From positions 1-64,000 of the forward strand of contig DATNEW010000040.1 in NCBI GenBank assembly GCA_035606695.1: DNA of 64,000 nucleotides, read 5' to 3'. The notes under the pieces were generated by a model. It saw only the letters and a program-made list of their open reading frames with translations. It was not told the DNA's origin and did no database searches. The position numbers were made by a program, and so were the translations under genes. Below, in pieces: positions 1 through 8,569 of this stretch; position 1 is the first letter of the stretch, and every line of letters begins with the position of its first letter. This DNA is from Gemmatimonadaceae bacterium (GTDB lineage: Bacteria > Gemmatimonadota > Gemmatimonadetes > Gemmatimonadales > Gemmatimonadaceae).

Positions 1-460
1 TCGGACCCACCTCCGTCGAGTCGAGCGTGCCGGTGCTCGTCGAATCGCGGAGCAGGATCGTGAGCCGCAGCGGACACGTCGATCCACCGCCGTCGCGCTG
101 CGCATCGGCGAGGCACGACGACAGGTCCACCTGCAGCGGCACCTGCTGGGTTCCGGTAGAAGTGACTGGAACGCTCTGACGCAGCAGCACGACGCGCTCG
201 CCCGACGTTCGCGAGTACGACGCGTCGATGTCGATCGACCGCGCGAGCGCCGCGAGCGCGTGCGTCTCACTCACCGCGAGACTGAGACTGGCGCGCGCGC
301 CGGAGACCGGCGCGCTCACGATCGGTTTGTCGATGCACGCCGTCGCGATCGATGCGACGAACGCGACACTCAGTCCTACGAAGGCCGCGGCGCCGCGCGT
401 ATCATGGTGCGCGCAATCCAGTAACCACCACCGGCGTAGCGCGTTGAGTGAGGCTGCCAT
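1..460 (-). CDS. Lipoprotein of the two-cysteine-module family (3' end outside window)
   Basis: Only the first 153 codons are present; the gene leaves the window on the left. I read it by translating the minus strand from ATG at 460, which follows an AGGGAGA ribosome binding site. A hydrophobic segment ends in a lipobox (IATAC, Cys42), so it is probably an envelope lipoprotein. About 80 residues later comes VPLQVDLSSCLAD and then TCPLRL, the same module seen in the genes at 402, 4509 and 6170. It overlaps the last 59 bases of the preceding gene (402-2177) in another frame, as the apparent last gene of a four-gene operon reading leftwards from 4350. Function unknown; repeat domains like those of its paralogues may follow outside the window. 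Confidence 0.8.
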   Translation of the reverse strand, partial: MAASLNALRRWWLLDCAHHDTRGAAAFVGLSVAFVASIATACIDKPIVSAPVSGARASLSLAVSETHALAALARSIDIDASYSRTSGERVVLLRQSVPVTSTGTQQVPLQVDLSSCLADAQRDGGGSTCPLRLTILLRDSTSTGTLDSTEVGP

Positions 461-2177
461 CACCGATTTCTCCCTGAGTATTGCCACCCCAACAGAGAAG
501 TTGGTGTGTCGTGGTAATGCCGCAGGCGTGCGTGGCGCCCGCGGAGATATATGAGAACTTGGAAGTCGTCGTGACGGCCACCGGCGTGCCGGTGCACGGA
601 AAGACGCCGCCCAGGGTCGTGACATTGCACGTCGTCGCCGGAGGTGGAACCGCGCCGAGTTGGCCCTCGTCGCTCGCACCCCAGCAAAAACCGGTGCCGG
701 CGGTGGAGACACCGCAGGTCACCGTTTCGATGTTGTTCGCCGGTCCCTGTGTGATGCTGGACCACTGAATGCCGCCGCCGACCGTCGTCGGAAGTGTGTC
801 GGGCGTGGTGAGCGATCCGTTGCCCAGCGAGCCGAACTCGTTGATTCCCCAACACACCGCGCTGTTCGTCGTCGTGACGCCGCAGACGTCGACGAAGCTC
901 GACACCAGCGTCTTCAATGGCGGGCTCTGCACGGTCAACGGCGTGGTCGTGAGCCGTGACGTGAAACCGCGTTGGCCGAGCGTCAAGAACGACGATTGTC
1001 CCCAACAATGCGCGATGCCGCTCGCATCGAGACCGCACGCGCTGACGCCGCCGGCGGCGATGACCTGAAATTTGAGACCGCCAGACACGGGCGTCGGCGT
1101 CGTCTTCGTCGATGTGTCGCTGGTCCCCAACCGCCCGGCATTCGCGCCCCAACAGTACGCGCTCGAGTCATCCGCCAGCGCACACGCGAAGGACGACCCA
1201 ACACTCAACGACGTGAACGGAACCGTGCTCGTCACCTGCACGGGAAGTCCTGTCGCGCTCGTGGTGCCGTTGCCCAACTGCCCCGCGGTGTTGACACCCC
1301 AACAGTAGATCGTACGCTTCGTGCTCAGGGCGCACACATGCCGGTCGCCGACACTGATTTGCGTGAATCGCTCCTGAGCCGGCACGGCGACCCGCACGGG
1401 CGTCGGGCTCGACGTTGCTCCTGCGACCCCGAGCTGGCCCAGGTTGTTCGTGCCCCAGCAAAACGGCTGGCCGAATGCATCGAGCGCGCAGGTGAGGAAC
1501 GTGTTCGCGCCGAGTGCATGATCCGGCCGCGGCGACACGAACACGCGACTCGCCGTCACACCCGATGACGTGCGGGTCCTGACCGTCGTCGCACCGACGT
1601 TCCGCGAAACGATGATGCCGCCGCTCGTCACGACCGCCACGCTCGTATCAGAGCTTTCATATGTCGCGCCGGCCGGCGGGGTCGTGGACACCGCGACCGA
1701 ATCACCAAGCCGCACGAACGAGGTGTCGGTGACGTCGGTCGCCACCGACAGCGGCACCGACGCGGTGCCTGGCTGTTCCGCCAGCGGCCCGATCGAGGTG
1801 TTGTCGACGACCGTCCCCGACGCGTCCAGGAAGTCGAGATCCACCACGATGGGGCACGAGTCGCGCGGTCCGATGCGATTCTCATCCGCCAGACACGCCC
1901 TCAAATCGACGGTCAGGGGAATCTGCTGAGTGGTGTCGGACAAATTGAACTTCTGTGACAAGAGAATCGGGCTCGGTCCCGTCGCCGCCACATACAACAC
2001 GATGATGTTCACCGCGGTCGGCGCGGCGCTCGTCTGCCGCGCGAACGACGACGACAGCACCAACCGCAGCTCCGAGCTGGATCTCCCACTCGGCATCGTC
2101 GCCACACTCTTGTCGATACATCCTGCCACGCCGACAACCGCGGCCGCGCCGGCCACATAGCGCCACCAGCGCGTCAT
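402..2177 (-). CDS. RCC1-repeat lipoprotein with Ig-like domain
   Basis: A 591-residue exported lipoprotein. Start ATG at 2177 is chosen over an upstream in-frame ATG because it gives a clean signal peptide with lipobox (VAGC) and overlaps the previous stop as ATGA. Order of parts: signal peptide; two-cysteine module (IPLTVDLRACLAD, then SCPIVV); a Big_2-like Ig segment (SDTSVAVVTSGG); then seven RCC1-type repeats with recurring GDRHVCAL...CWGxNxxGQLG. RCC1 repeats normally build a seven-bladed beta-propeller, so the count suits one complete propeller on the cell surface. RCC1 lipoproteins recur in Gemmatimonadota and Myxococcota, where partners are mostly unknown. Cotranscription with the barrel-type protein at 2174-3385 suggests surface display. 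Ligand or enzymatic activity cannot be told from sequence. Confidence 0.9.
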   Translation of the reverse strand: MTRWWRYVAGAAAVVGVAGCIDKSVATMPSGRSSSELRLVLSSSFARQTSAAPTAVNIIVLYVAATGPSPILLSQKFNLSDTTQQIPLTVDLRACLADENRIGPRDSCPIVVDLDFLDASGTVVDNTSIGPLAEQPGTASVPLSVATDVTDTSFVRLGDSVAVSTTPPAGATYESSDTSVAVVTSGGIIVSRNVGATTVRTRTSSGVTASRVFVSPRPDHALGANTFLTCALDAFGQPFCWGTNNLGQLGVAGATSSPTPVRVAVPAQERFTQISVGDRHVCALSTKRTIYCWGVNTAGQLGNGTTSATGLPVQVTSTVPFTSLSVGSSFACALADDSSAYCWGANAGRLGTSDTSTKTTPTPVSGGLKFQVIAAGGVSACGLDASGIAHCWGQSSFLTLGQRGFTSRLTTTPLTVQSPPLKTLVSSFVDVCGVTTTNSAVCWGINEFGSLGNGSLTTPDTLPTTVGGGIQWSSITQGPANNIETVTCGVSTAGTGFCWGASDEGQLGAVPPPATTCNVTTLGGVFPCTGTPVAVTTTSKFSYISAGATHACGITTTHQLLCWGGNTQGEIGDGSLTQRATPVVVTGLRAP

Positions 2178-3385
2178 CGCGCTTCCTGACGCGCGGCGAT
2201 CGCCCACACGAGCGACAAGCCCATTCCGTTCGTGGAGCTCGTCCCCGTATTGAACTGTCCATATTGCCCGTGCAGCGCGATCCGCGACACCAGCGTGCGC
2301 GACGGCAGATCGACACCGAGCGTAACGCCGCCCGCGCGCACCGCGGTCCCCACGAGCGCATCGGTGAACGACAAACCGGTGTGATAGCGCGCATCGACGC
2401 CAAGGATCAATCCCGTTCCAATGGAGCCGCCGCGAATCCCCTGCAGCGATCCCTCGAGATACGAACCGGCCGAGCCGGACACCTTCGAGCCGCTCTGATC
2501 CGTGAACGCGCTGCGATAGCGCAGACTCATCGTCCCCGACGCGCTCCGCCAACCCGGCACGGCGAGATCATACCGCGCCAGGCCGGTGACCTGCGGTCCG
2601 AGGGTGTAGTCGGACGACGTGTTCGTCGCATCCGGCGTCGTGAGCAGCAGCTTGTCCTTACTGAACACGTCGGCGACGACGAGCATCGCCAGCCGATTGT
2701 CGCCGACGGGACGATCGCTGCCCAAGCTCAAATGCACCGCGGTGCCGGGCGTGACCTTCGTGAGCGACTGCCCGCTCGCCAGCGCGAGCGCGATCGGCGT
2801 GTACTCCGTGCGCTGCTCGACGGATCCCCCGAGTGCGAACGACCAGTCGCCGCTCTCGATGGCCTGCACCGCGCCGAGCGTGACGCCGGTGCCGATGCCA
2901 AGCGCGTTGACCGGCATGCCGAGCGCCGGCGCGCCGATCACCTGGAGCACGTCGGTCTGCTCGCCGTTGAGACCAGTCGTCCCGGTCGGAAGATTGAGCC
3001 CGCCGGTGAGCAGCAGCCGATCGTCGTTGAACGATCCCGACATGCGCAGCTTGACGTCGGTCAGGCCGCTCAGCGTGAGCGATTGGGTCGAATCGCCATT
3101 CTTGGTGCTGACCGAGGTGCGCGCCGCGGCGCCCGTGACGTCGAAGGTCCAACGTTCGTTGAACACCGCGCGAGCGCGCAGCGGCAGCGCGAACTGCTGC
3201 ACGTCGGTCACCCCGCCGGCGCTTTGCGCCAGCGGCGTCGAAAAGTGCCATGCGGTCACCACGGGCGCCAAGCCCCAACTCGCCGACGGCAGCAGCGATT
3301 CCTGCGCCGGCAACACGGCGGCGCCCAGCGCCAGCAGGGCCGGCGCGACGAAGCGTGCAATGTGAGTCGTCCGTGCGCGCGTCAT
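2174..3385 (-). CDS. Probable outer-membrane beta-barrel protein
   Basis: A 403-residue protein with a Sec signal peptide (hydrophobic core about residues 11-25, cleavage near VLPAQ). The mature part alternates short polar turns with strands such as RWTFDVTGAA, LRMSGSFNDD, LAMLVVADVF and GTMSLRYRSAF, without hydrophobic helices, as in outer-membrane porin or transport-type barrels. No family is securely recognised. Its ATG shares a base with the stop of the CsgG-like gene (TAATG), and its stop overlaps the ATG of the RCC1 lipoprotein (ATGA), so the three products are likely made in fixed proportion. It could be a channel or anchor for the lipoproteins of the operon. That role is inferred from position only. 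Confidence 0.75.
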   Translation of the reverse strand: MTRARTTHIARFVAPALLALGAAVLPAQESLLPSASWGLAPVVTAWHFSTPLAQSAGGVTDVQQFALPLRARAVFNERWTFDVTGAAARTSVSTKNGDSTQSLTLSGLTDVKLRMSGSFNDDRLLLTGGLNLPTGTTGLNGEQTDVLQVIGAPALGMPVNALGIGTGVTLGAVQAIESGDWSFALGGSVEQRTEYTPIALALASGQSLTKVTPGTAVHLSLGSDRPVGDNRLAMLVVADVFSKDKLLLTTPDATNTSSDYTLGPQVTGLARYDLAVPGWRSASGTMSLRYRSAFTDQSGSKVSGSAGSYLEGSLQGIRGGSIGTGLILGVDARYHTGLSFTDALVGTAVRAGGVTLGVDLPSRTLVSRIALHGQYGQFNTGTSSTNGMGLSLVWAIAARQEAR

Positions 3386-4350
3386 TAGAAAACCCTCACG
3401 GTGATGAGAAGCGTGAGCACCTGCGACGCCAGGGCCACGTCCGCCGCCTCGGGCGGCTTGGTCACGACCGGCGCGTTGATCGCGGACGCGGTGAGCTCGA
3501 GCACGCGTTGTGTGCCGCGCGAGCGCTCGGACGTACTGGAGGAATTGCCGGCGAGCTGTGTACGCGCCGCGTTGAACGCCACGTCCTGGCGCGCCGCTTC
3601 CTCGAAGTGCGCCGCCGCCGCCGCCGCATCGCCGTGCGCCTCGGCCTCGAGACCCTTACCGAAGGCGACGGTCGCCGCGACGTTGGTCGTTTGCTTCTGC
3701 TCGACCGCGATGCGCTGCGCCGGCGTCAGCGTGATTCCCAGCTCATCGAACACTCGAAGCGCCAGCGCCTTCTCGGCGTCGATGGCGCGGTCGACGGGCG
3801 CGGTGGCCGACACCAGGTTCTGGACGGTGCCGGCGAGCACGTCGACGATGCGCGCGTCGATACGTACGGAGCCGCCCGGCTCGGCGTGCATGTCGCCGAT
3901 CAGCAATCGTCGCGCGCCAACGAGCTTGCCGACGCGCGGGGCGGTGCGCGGATCGACCGTCCCGCGATCGACGAGGTTCAGCTCGCGCATGATCGCGTCG
4001 GTGCGCAGTCGATCGACGATCTGCAGCTCGCTCGACCGCGACAGATCCGTCGTGAGAAACTCGGCCATGGCGAAGCCGAGTGGTTGAAGCAGCGTGTCGC
4101 CTTGATCGACCGTGAAGGGCAGCACGCCGATCGCGCGCGCCGGGATCTTCGCGGGGTCGATCTGTGATTCGCGGTCGAGCGCGCGCTTCGCGTCTCGATC
4201 GGCGTTGGTGATCGCGGCGGCCTGCCGGTTGATCGGGGCGCTGGCGCATGCGGTCGCGAACACACTGGCGAGCGAACCGGCGAACGCGATCGCGGGGACA
4301 CGGCACAGACGGCACAGCCGGACGACATGAGTGGAGCGGCTCGGCATCAT
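3385..4350 (-). CDS. CsgG/TolB-like envelope lipoprotein
   Basis: A protein of about 321 residues. I use the ATG at 4350 (or 4347) because it places a lipobox (ATAC) after a short signal peptide; an upstream in-frame ATG at 4401 would give a 17-residue longer N-terminus. The core (AIGVLPFTV, then LGFAMAEFLTTDLSRS, IVDRLRTDAIMRELNL, VGKLVGARRLLIGDM) is the pattern of CsgG/FlgO/TolB-N proteins: a beta strand, a helix recruiting low-copy partners, then the activity-specific 'VG..LGA..LV.G' strand. The C-terminal 120 residues are helical and alanine-rich, TPR-like. CsgG forms the curli export pore in the outer membrane; whether this divergent relative does so is unproven. It is the first gene of the leftward operon and is divergent from the lipoprotein gene at 4509. 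Confidence 0.8.
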   Translation of the reverse strand: MMPSRSTHVVRLCRLCRVPAIAFAGSLASVFATACASAPINRQAAAITNADRDAKRALDRESQIDPAKIPARAIGVLPFTVDQGDTLLQPLGFAMAEFLTTDLSRSSELQIVDRLRTDAIMRELNLVDRGTVDPRTAPRVGKLVGARRLLIGDMHAEPGGSVRIDARIVDVLAGTVQNLVSATAPVDRAIDAEKALALRVFDELGITLTPAQRIAVEQKQTTNVAATVAFGKGLEAEAHGDAAAAAAHFEEAARQDVAFNAARTQLAGNSSSTSERSRGTQRVLELTASAINAPVVTKPPEAADVALASQVLTLLITVRVF

Positions 4351-4401
4351 CGGACTCGTATTGGCGAGGGTGGGCCAAATTGTGAATCCGGGACGCGCCA
4401 T

Positions 4402-4500
4402 CGCAATGGGCCGCGTGACCTATTGCGACGTGGGCCGCGGTGCACGCAGGTTGGGCCGCCAGAGACTTTACAAAACGCTCATAGGCTGAACGACCCGGAG
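4402..4500. promoter_or_regulatory. Three-site regulatory block between divergent genes
   Basis: Three direct copies of TGGGCCGC lie at 4407, 4431 and 4452 (spacing 24 and 21 bp, about two helical turns each), with CCTATTGCGA between the first two. They are followed by AACGCTCATAGGC at 4474. The same arrangement recurs at 6045-6140 upstream of the paralogous lipoprotein gene. No sigma70 hexamers are convincing. The block lies between the CsgG-like operon (leftward) and the lipoprotein gene at 4509, so it could serve both. Conservation of order and spacing is seen directly; an operator role is inferred. Confidence 0.65.
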
Positions 4501-4508
4501 GCCAGGCG

Positions 4509-6038
4509 ATGCAGACGTGGCGGAGTATCCCCAAGACGGTGGTGTGGGGGGCGGTCATGATGGCGCTGGCCAGCTGCATTGGTCCCGATGCGACGACCGG
4601 CGTCAAGGTTCCCGCGGGCACGGCACGCTTCGCGTTGCGCGCGAACATCACCGCGCCGGCCGCGACGCAGGTGTTTCTCGCGGCGTTCTATGTGAAGAAC
4701 GGCAAGCTGACCGGCATCGATTCGACCGGGGATCTCGACAGCCTCGACATCAATAACGACATCGGCGTGCTGGGCGCCCAGATTGTCGATCTCAAACAAG
4801 CGGCGGGCGATCAGAGCATTCCGCTCTCGGTGAACGTCGGCCCGTGCCTCGCCGACGCGTCGGTGGCGAAGACGAACGGCGGTTGTCCGGTGTTCATTTT
4901 CGCGGAGCTGTTGAAGGGGCAGAACACGCTCCCGGCCAATCCGGTCGACTTCGATCCGGGCGACAACGCTCTCGATGATGACGCGATTGGTCCGGTGTTC
5001 GTAGCGCCCGGCAGTACCGTGTCGATGCCGCGGGCGCTCGAGCTGCACCAGATCTCGAATATCCTCGTGCAGCCGTCTGCGCTCGCGGTGCAAATCGGTC
5101 AATCGACCGTGCTCCAAGCGACGGCCTTCGACAACACCGGTACTCCAGTCGCCAATCCGGGGTTCACGTTTACATCTGCCTCGCCGAGCATCGCTACCGT
5201 CAACGCCGGAGGTGTGGTCACCGGCGTCGCGATCGGTTCGACGACGGTCACCGTCACGGGCGGCGGTCGCAGCATCGCGGTCCCCGTTCAGGTCACTGCG
5301 GCCCCGAACCTCGTCTTGCCGAGTGATACCACGGCTCAATTCACGATCAAGCCGGGTGGGGCGGGAAGCGGCCAGGTATCCATTCCGATCGTGAGCAGTC
5401 TGGCGTCGAGTGGAGTGCAGGCGGCGCTCCAAGCACCGTCGATCGCGTTCCTCGGCGCGGCCACTGGATGGCTGTCCGTTCAACTGTCGTCACCGACCAC
5501 GCCGGCGTCGCTGAACATGGTCGTCACGTCGAGCGCGGCGTCGCTGTCGCCTGGAAGCTATGTCGCGGCGGTCACAGTGAAGTCCACCAATCCATCGGTG
5601 GCGGCGCGCACGGTCGTCGCGGTGCTCACGGTGTCGTCAACCGCCAGCGTTTCGGGCGCGACCAGCATCACGTTCAACGGCTCCAACTTCTCGCCGAACT
5701 GCACCTGGACGTTCGCGACGACGTCGCAGTTGCAGATGACCGTGACGCCGAGCGCCGATGGGAGTGTGAGCGGCACCGTACAGCTTTCCGGAAACACGAC
5801 GTTTGCGCCGGCCGCGTCCGGGACGGGCTGCAACGACGGGGGTGGCGCGTACTCCGTTTCGTTGCCCGTGACCGGAACGGCGTCGCATCTCACGTTCACC
5901 GGCGCGATCGTGAGCTGGTTGACCGCGACGTTCTCGGGATCGCTGAGCAACGGGGCCGTGACGGGCACGCTGACGCTGTCCTTCACTGAGCCGCCCGCGT
6001 CGTCGGGATCGGGCAGCGCATTGGTCACTATGAAGTGA
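4509..6038 (+). CDS. Lipoprotein with Ig-like and BACON-like domains
   Basis: A 509-residue exported lipoprotein. It starts at ATG 4509 behind a GGAGG-like site, and a signal peptide ends in lipobox ALASC (Cys about 23). Next come the family module IPLSVNVGPCLAD plus GCPVFIF, a bacterial Ig-like (Big_2) domain (QPSALAVQIGQSTVLQATAF to VTVTGGG), and a second beta-rich region containing WLSVQLSS and SPGSYVAAVTVKST, which resembles BACON/Ig folds. A C-terminal beta domain contains two cysteines (NCTWTF, GTGCNDGGG) and resembles the stand-alone lipoprotein at 47989-48441. It probably sits on the outer surface and binds polymers or partner proteins. Ligand unknown. It reads away from the CsgG-like operon and is followed by the related gene at 6170. 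Confidence 0.85.
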   Translation: MQTWRSIPKTVVWGAVMMALASCIGPDATTGVKVPAGTARFALRANITAPAATQVFLAAFYVKNGKLTGIDSTGDLDSLDINNDIGVLGAQIVDLKQAAGDQSIPLSVNVGPCLADASVAKTNGGCPVFIFAELLKGQNTLPANPVDFDPGDNALDDDAIGPVFVAPGSTVSMPRALELHQISNILVQPSALAVQIGQSTVLQATAFDNTGTPVANPGFTFTSASPSIATVNAGGVVTGVAIGSTTVTVTGGGRSIAVPVQVTAAPNLVLPSDTTAQFTIKPGGAGSGQVSIPIVSSLASSGVQAALQAPSIAFLGAATGWLSVQLSSPTTPASLNMVVTSSAASLSPGSYVAAVTVKSTNPSVAARTVVAVLTVSSTASVSGATSITFNGSNFSPNCTWTFATTSQLQMTVTPSADGSVSGTVQLSGNTTFAPAASGTGCNDGGGAYSVSLPVTGTASHLTFTGAIVSWLTATFSGSLSNGAVTGTLTLSFTEPPASSGSGSALVTMK

Positions 6039-6044
6039 ACGACA

Positions 6045-6140
6045 CGAATGGGGCGGGTGGCCTATTGCGAGATGGGCCGCCCGTTTCACACGTTAGGCCG
6101 CCGGCTGTCAGAGAACGCTCATAGGCCGAACGATCCCTGT
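6045..6140 (+). promoter_or_regulatory. Second copy of the three-site regulatory block
   Basis: TGGGGCGG at 6049, TGGGCCGC at 6073 and TAGGCCGC at 6094 repeat the 24/21-bp spacing of the block at 4402-4500. CCTATTGCGA (6061) sits between sites one and two and AACGCTCATAGGC (6114) follows. Between the two copies the conserved stretches are nearly identical while the bases in between differ, which suggests that protein contacts are preserved rather than a recent copy event. It lies between the stop at 6038 and the start at 6170, giving the second lipoprotein gene its own control region. Confidence 0.65.
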
Positions 6141-6169
6141 CATTCTCCTTTCCTTCGCCGCTGGATGAG

Positions 6170-8554
6170 ATGCCGAATCCCGTCGTAAGCCGCCGTCTTC
6201 GCGGACTGTTGGGCGCCGCCGCCGCCGCCTCGCTCGTCGTGCTCGCCGCGTGTCTCGACAAGGAAGTGCCGACGCAGAGCGTCGTGGGGTCGCCGCGTGT
6301 GAATTTTCAGTTGGCCGCCAGCTTTCAGCGGCAGAACGCGCCGTCGGCGCGAACGATCGACGTGAATGTCGGGTATTCGCAGCAGGGCAAGTTCGTGCAG
6401 CTCGTGCGGGATACCGTCCCTGCCGTCGCGGGAACGACGGTGTCGGTTCCGTTGAGTGTGGATCTGACGACGTGCCTCGCCGATACGCTGCGTGACAAGA
6501 GGCCGGGCGGTGGGTGTCCGTTGCTCGTGAGTGTGGCGCTGCGCGACTCCGTGAAATTCGCGCTCGACTCGGTCATGCTCACGGGGAGCGCGAATGTCGG
6601 GAAGCCGCCGATTTTGCCGCCGGTCGATCTGGCGAACACGCGGTTTACAGTTCGTGAATGGGTGGAGGATGATCCGCTGCGGCTCGGCGGGGCGGTTCCT
6701 ACCTTGAGTACCGGGGTCGTCGGCCTCGCATCCGGGTCAGGACTTCCGACGCTGTATTCCGCGATGACCGACACGAGCGGCGATCCGGCGCTGGGCATCT
6801 TTCAGAACGGCTCGTGGCAGTTCGTCCGGAGCCATCTGGGACGCGGAAATGGCTTCAACGGCATTGCACCGCTCGCGGCGAACGACGTCTGGATTGCCGC
6901 CAATTCCGGACTGTATCATTACGACGGCGCCACCTTCACCGCCGTCTCCCAGGTTCGCGACTCATTGCTCAGTGTCGCCGCGCTCGTCACGCCGGGCGGT
7001 GGCCGATTCATCGTCGCGGGCGGATTTGGCGGCATCATATGGCAAGGCGACGGCGCGACGTGGACGAAAAAGGTTGTCGCGACAGCAACCGAAGTGATCA
7101 ACGAGACCTGCGTGACGGGTCCGAACGAAGCGTTTGCGACGTCCGTCAACAGCGCCACCAACACCATCGCGAATACCGCCACCGGTAGTCTGTTTCACTT
7201 CAACGGCACGGCGTGGAGTGGAACGCTAACCAGCATTCCGAACTTCAAGATCGAGCTACAGTGCCCAGCGCCCGGTATCGCGTACGCGATCGCGAGCGGG
7301 TCCGGCACATTTCGATGGAATGGAACGGGCTGGGTCGGATCCGGCGTGCCCGGCTTGCCAGGTCGTCTCTTCGACTGGGGCATAACGTCCCCGAGCGAGA
7401 TGTACGCATACGGGGATTCGAACGCGATCAGCCGTGCGTTCTATGTCGGCACCGGCACCTCATGGCGCGAGGTCGGGCGTTCGTCGTTCACGCAGGCACT
7501 CGGCTTCATCGGTGGTCTCGAGATGTGGGCGGACCCGCGCAGCGGCGCCGCGTACCATCTGAGCGCGTTCGGCAGGCTCGAGCAAGTCACGCCAAACGGA
7601 TACCATGTGCTCAGCTATATCCCCGCGATGCGCGATCTCATCGTCACGTCGCCGACGAGCGCATTCGCCGTGGGCTGGAATCTCTTTCTCGCGCGATGGA
7701 ACGGCTCGTCGTGGACGGTCGACGCTCCTCCGGCCGGAACACCCGGCGTTCGCATCCTGCAGGGTGTGTGGAGCGATGGGCCGTCGAACGCATGGGCCGT
7801 GGGCGGGGCGAGCACGATTCTCCGATGGAATGGCACTGCCTGGTCGGTGGTCAGCGACGTGCTGAAACCGATCACCGGCATCACCGACAACTACAACGCG
7901 GTGTGGGGAGTTGGGTCGTCGGTCATCATGGTTGGCGACACCGGCATCGTCGCCTGCCAATCATCAGGTGGAGTCTGTAGTCGCCAAACGGGCCTCCCGG
8001 GCGCCGGAAGCTTGTTCAGCGTTTGGGGCACGGCCGCGAACAACGTCATCGCGGTCGGCCAGAAGGGACGCATTCTACACTTCGACGGCACCTCGTGGTC
8101 GCTGGTCGAAAGTCCGACCAGCCGCACCCTCGCGCGCGTATGGGGCAGCTCGGCGAGCGACGTGTGGGCCGTCGGGGACAGCGTCCTCATTCATTTCGAC
8201 GGCACCAAATGGGCGAACGTCCCGATGACTGGTGCGCTCCAGGCTGTGCAAAGTCCAGCGCCGTCGACGGTGGCTTCGAATACGTTCCAACTCGGTTTGT
8301 GGGGGAGCGGGCCGAAGGACGTCTACGTCGGTGGAGAAAACGGCCACATCGCCCGTTTCGACGGCGTCGCATGGAGCGACATGACTGGGCAGTCCTCGGC
8401 GCATCGCGTCCTCGCGATCTCCGGATCAGCGGGCTTCGGCGCGATGGCCATACTGGAATCGCAAACCAACCGCCCTGGCCCGACCTTCCTGCGCGGCGTC
8501 GGCGCGAACGGCGGCTTCGGCGCCGTCATGACACCGCCGGCCGTGTGGCCGTAG
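6170..8554 (+). CDS. Large lipoprotein with WG/DVWAVG propeller repeats
   Basis: A 794-residue lipoprotein with a signal peptide ending in lipobox VLAAC (Cys about 28). The two-cysteine module follows (VPLSVDLTTCLAD, GGCPLLVSV). From about residue 190 to the end come at least seven propeller-like blades with variants of VWGxxxxDVWAVG and a HFDGTSW-type strand, for example SSASDVWAVG and GPKDVYVGGENG. Such blades are common in predicted surface proteins of Myxococcota and Gemmatimonadota and form beta-propellers. The catalytic or binding role is unknown. Its own upstream regulatory block matches that of the gene at 4509, so the two are probably co-regulated paralogues with different outer domains. 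It is convergent with the second CsgG-like gene, 15 bp away. Confidence 0.85.
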   Translation: MPNPVVSRRLRGLLGAAAAASLVVLAACLDKEVPTQSVVGSPRVNFQLAASFQRQNAPSARTIDVNVGYSQQGKFVQLVRDTVPAVAGTTVSVPLSVDLTTCLADTLRDKRPGGGCPLLVSVALRDSVKFALDSVMLTGSANVGKPPILPPVDLANTRFTVREWVEDDPLRLGGAVPTLSTGVVGLASGSGLPTLYSAMTDTSGDPALGIFQNGSWQFVRSHLGRGNGFNGIAPLAANDVWIAANSGLYHYDGATFTAVSQVRDSLLSVAALVTPGGGRFIVAGGFGGIIWQGDGATWTKKVVATATEVINETCVTGPNEAFATSVNSATNTIANTATGSLFHFNGTAWSGTLTSIPNFKIELQCPAPGIAYAIASGSGTFRWNGTGWVGSGVPGLPGRLFDWGITSPSEMYAYGDSNAISRAFYVGTGTSWREVGRSSFTQALGFIGGLEMWADPRSGAAYHLSAFGRLEQVTPNGYHVLSYIPAMRDLIVTSPTSAFAVGWNLFLARWNGSSWTVDAPPAGTPGVRILQGVWSDGPSNAWAVGGASTILRWNGTAWSVVSDVLKPITGITDNYNAVWGVGSSVIMVGDTGIVACQSSGGVCSRQTGLPGAGSLFSVWGTAANNVIAVGQKGRILHFDGTSWSLVESPTSRTLARVWGSSASDVWAVGDSVLIHFDGTKWANVPMTGALQAVQSPAPSTVASNTFQLGLWGSGPKDVYVGGENGHIARFDGVAWSDMTGQSSAHRVLAISGSAGFGAMAILESQTNRPGPTFLRGVGANGGFGAVMTPPAVWP

Positions 8555-8569
8555 CGCGTCGATCTCGCG

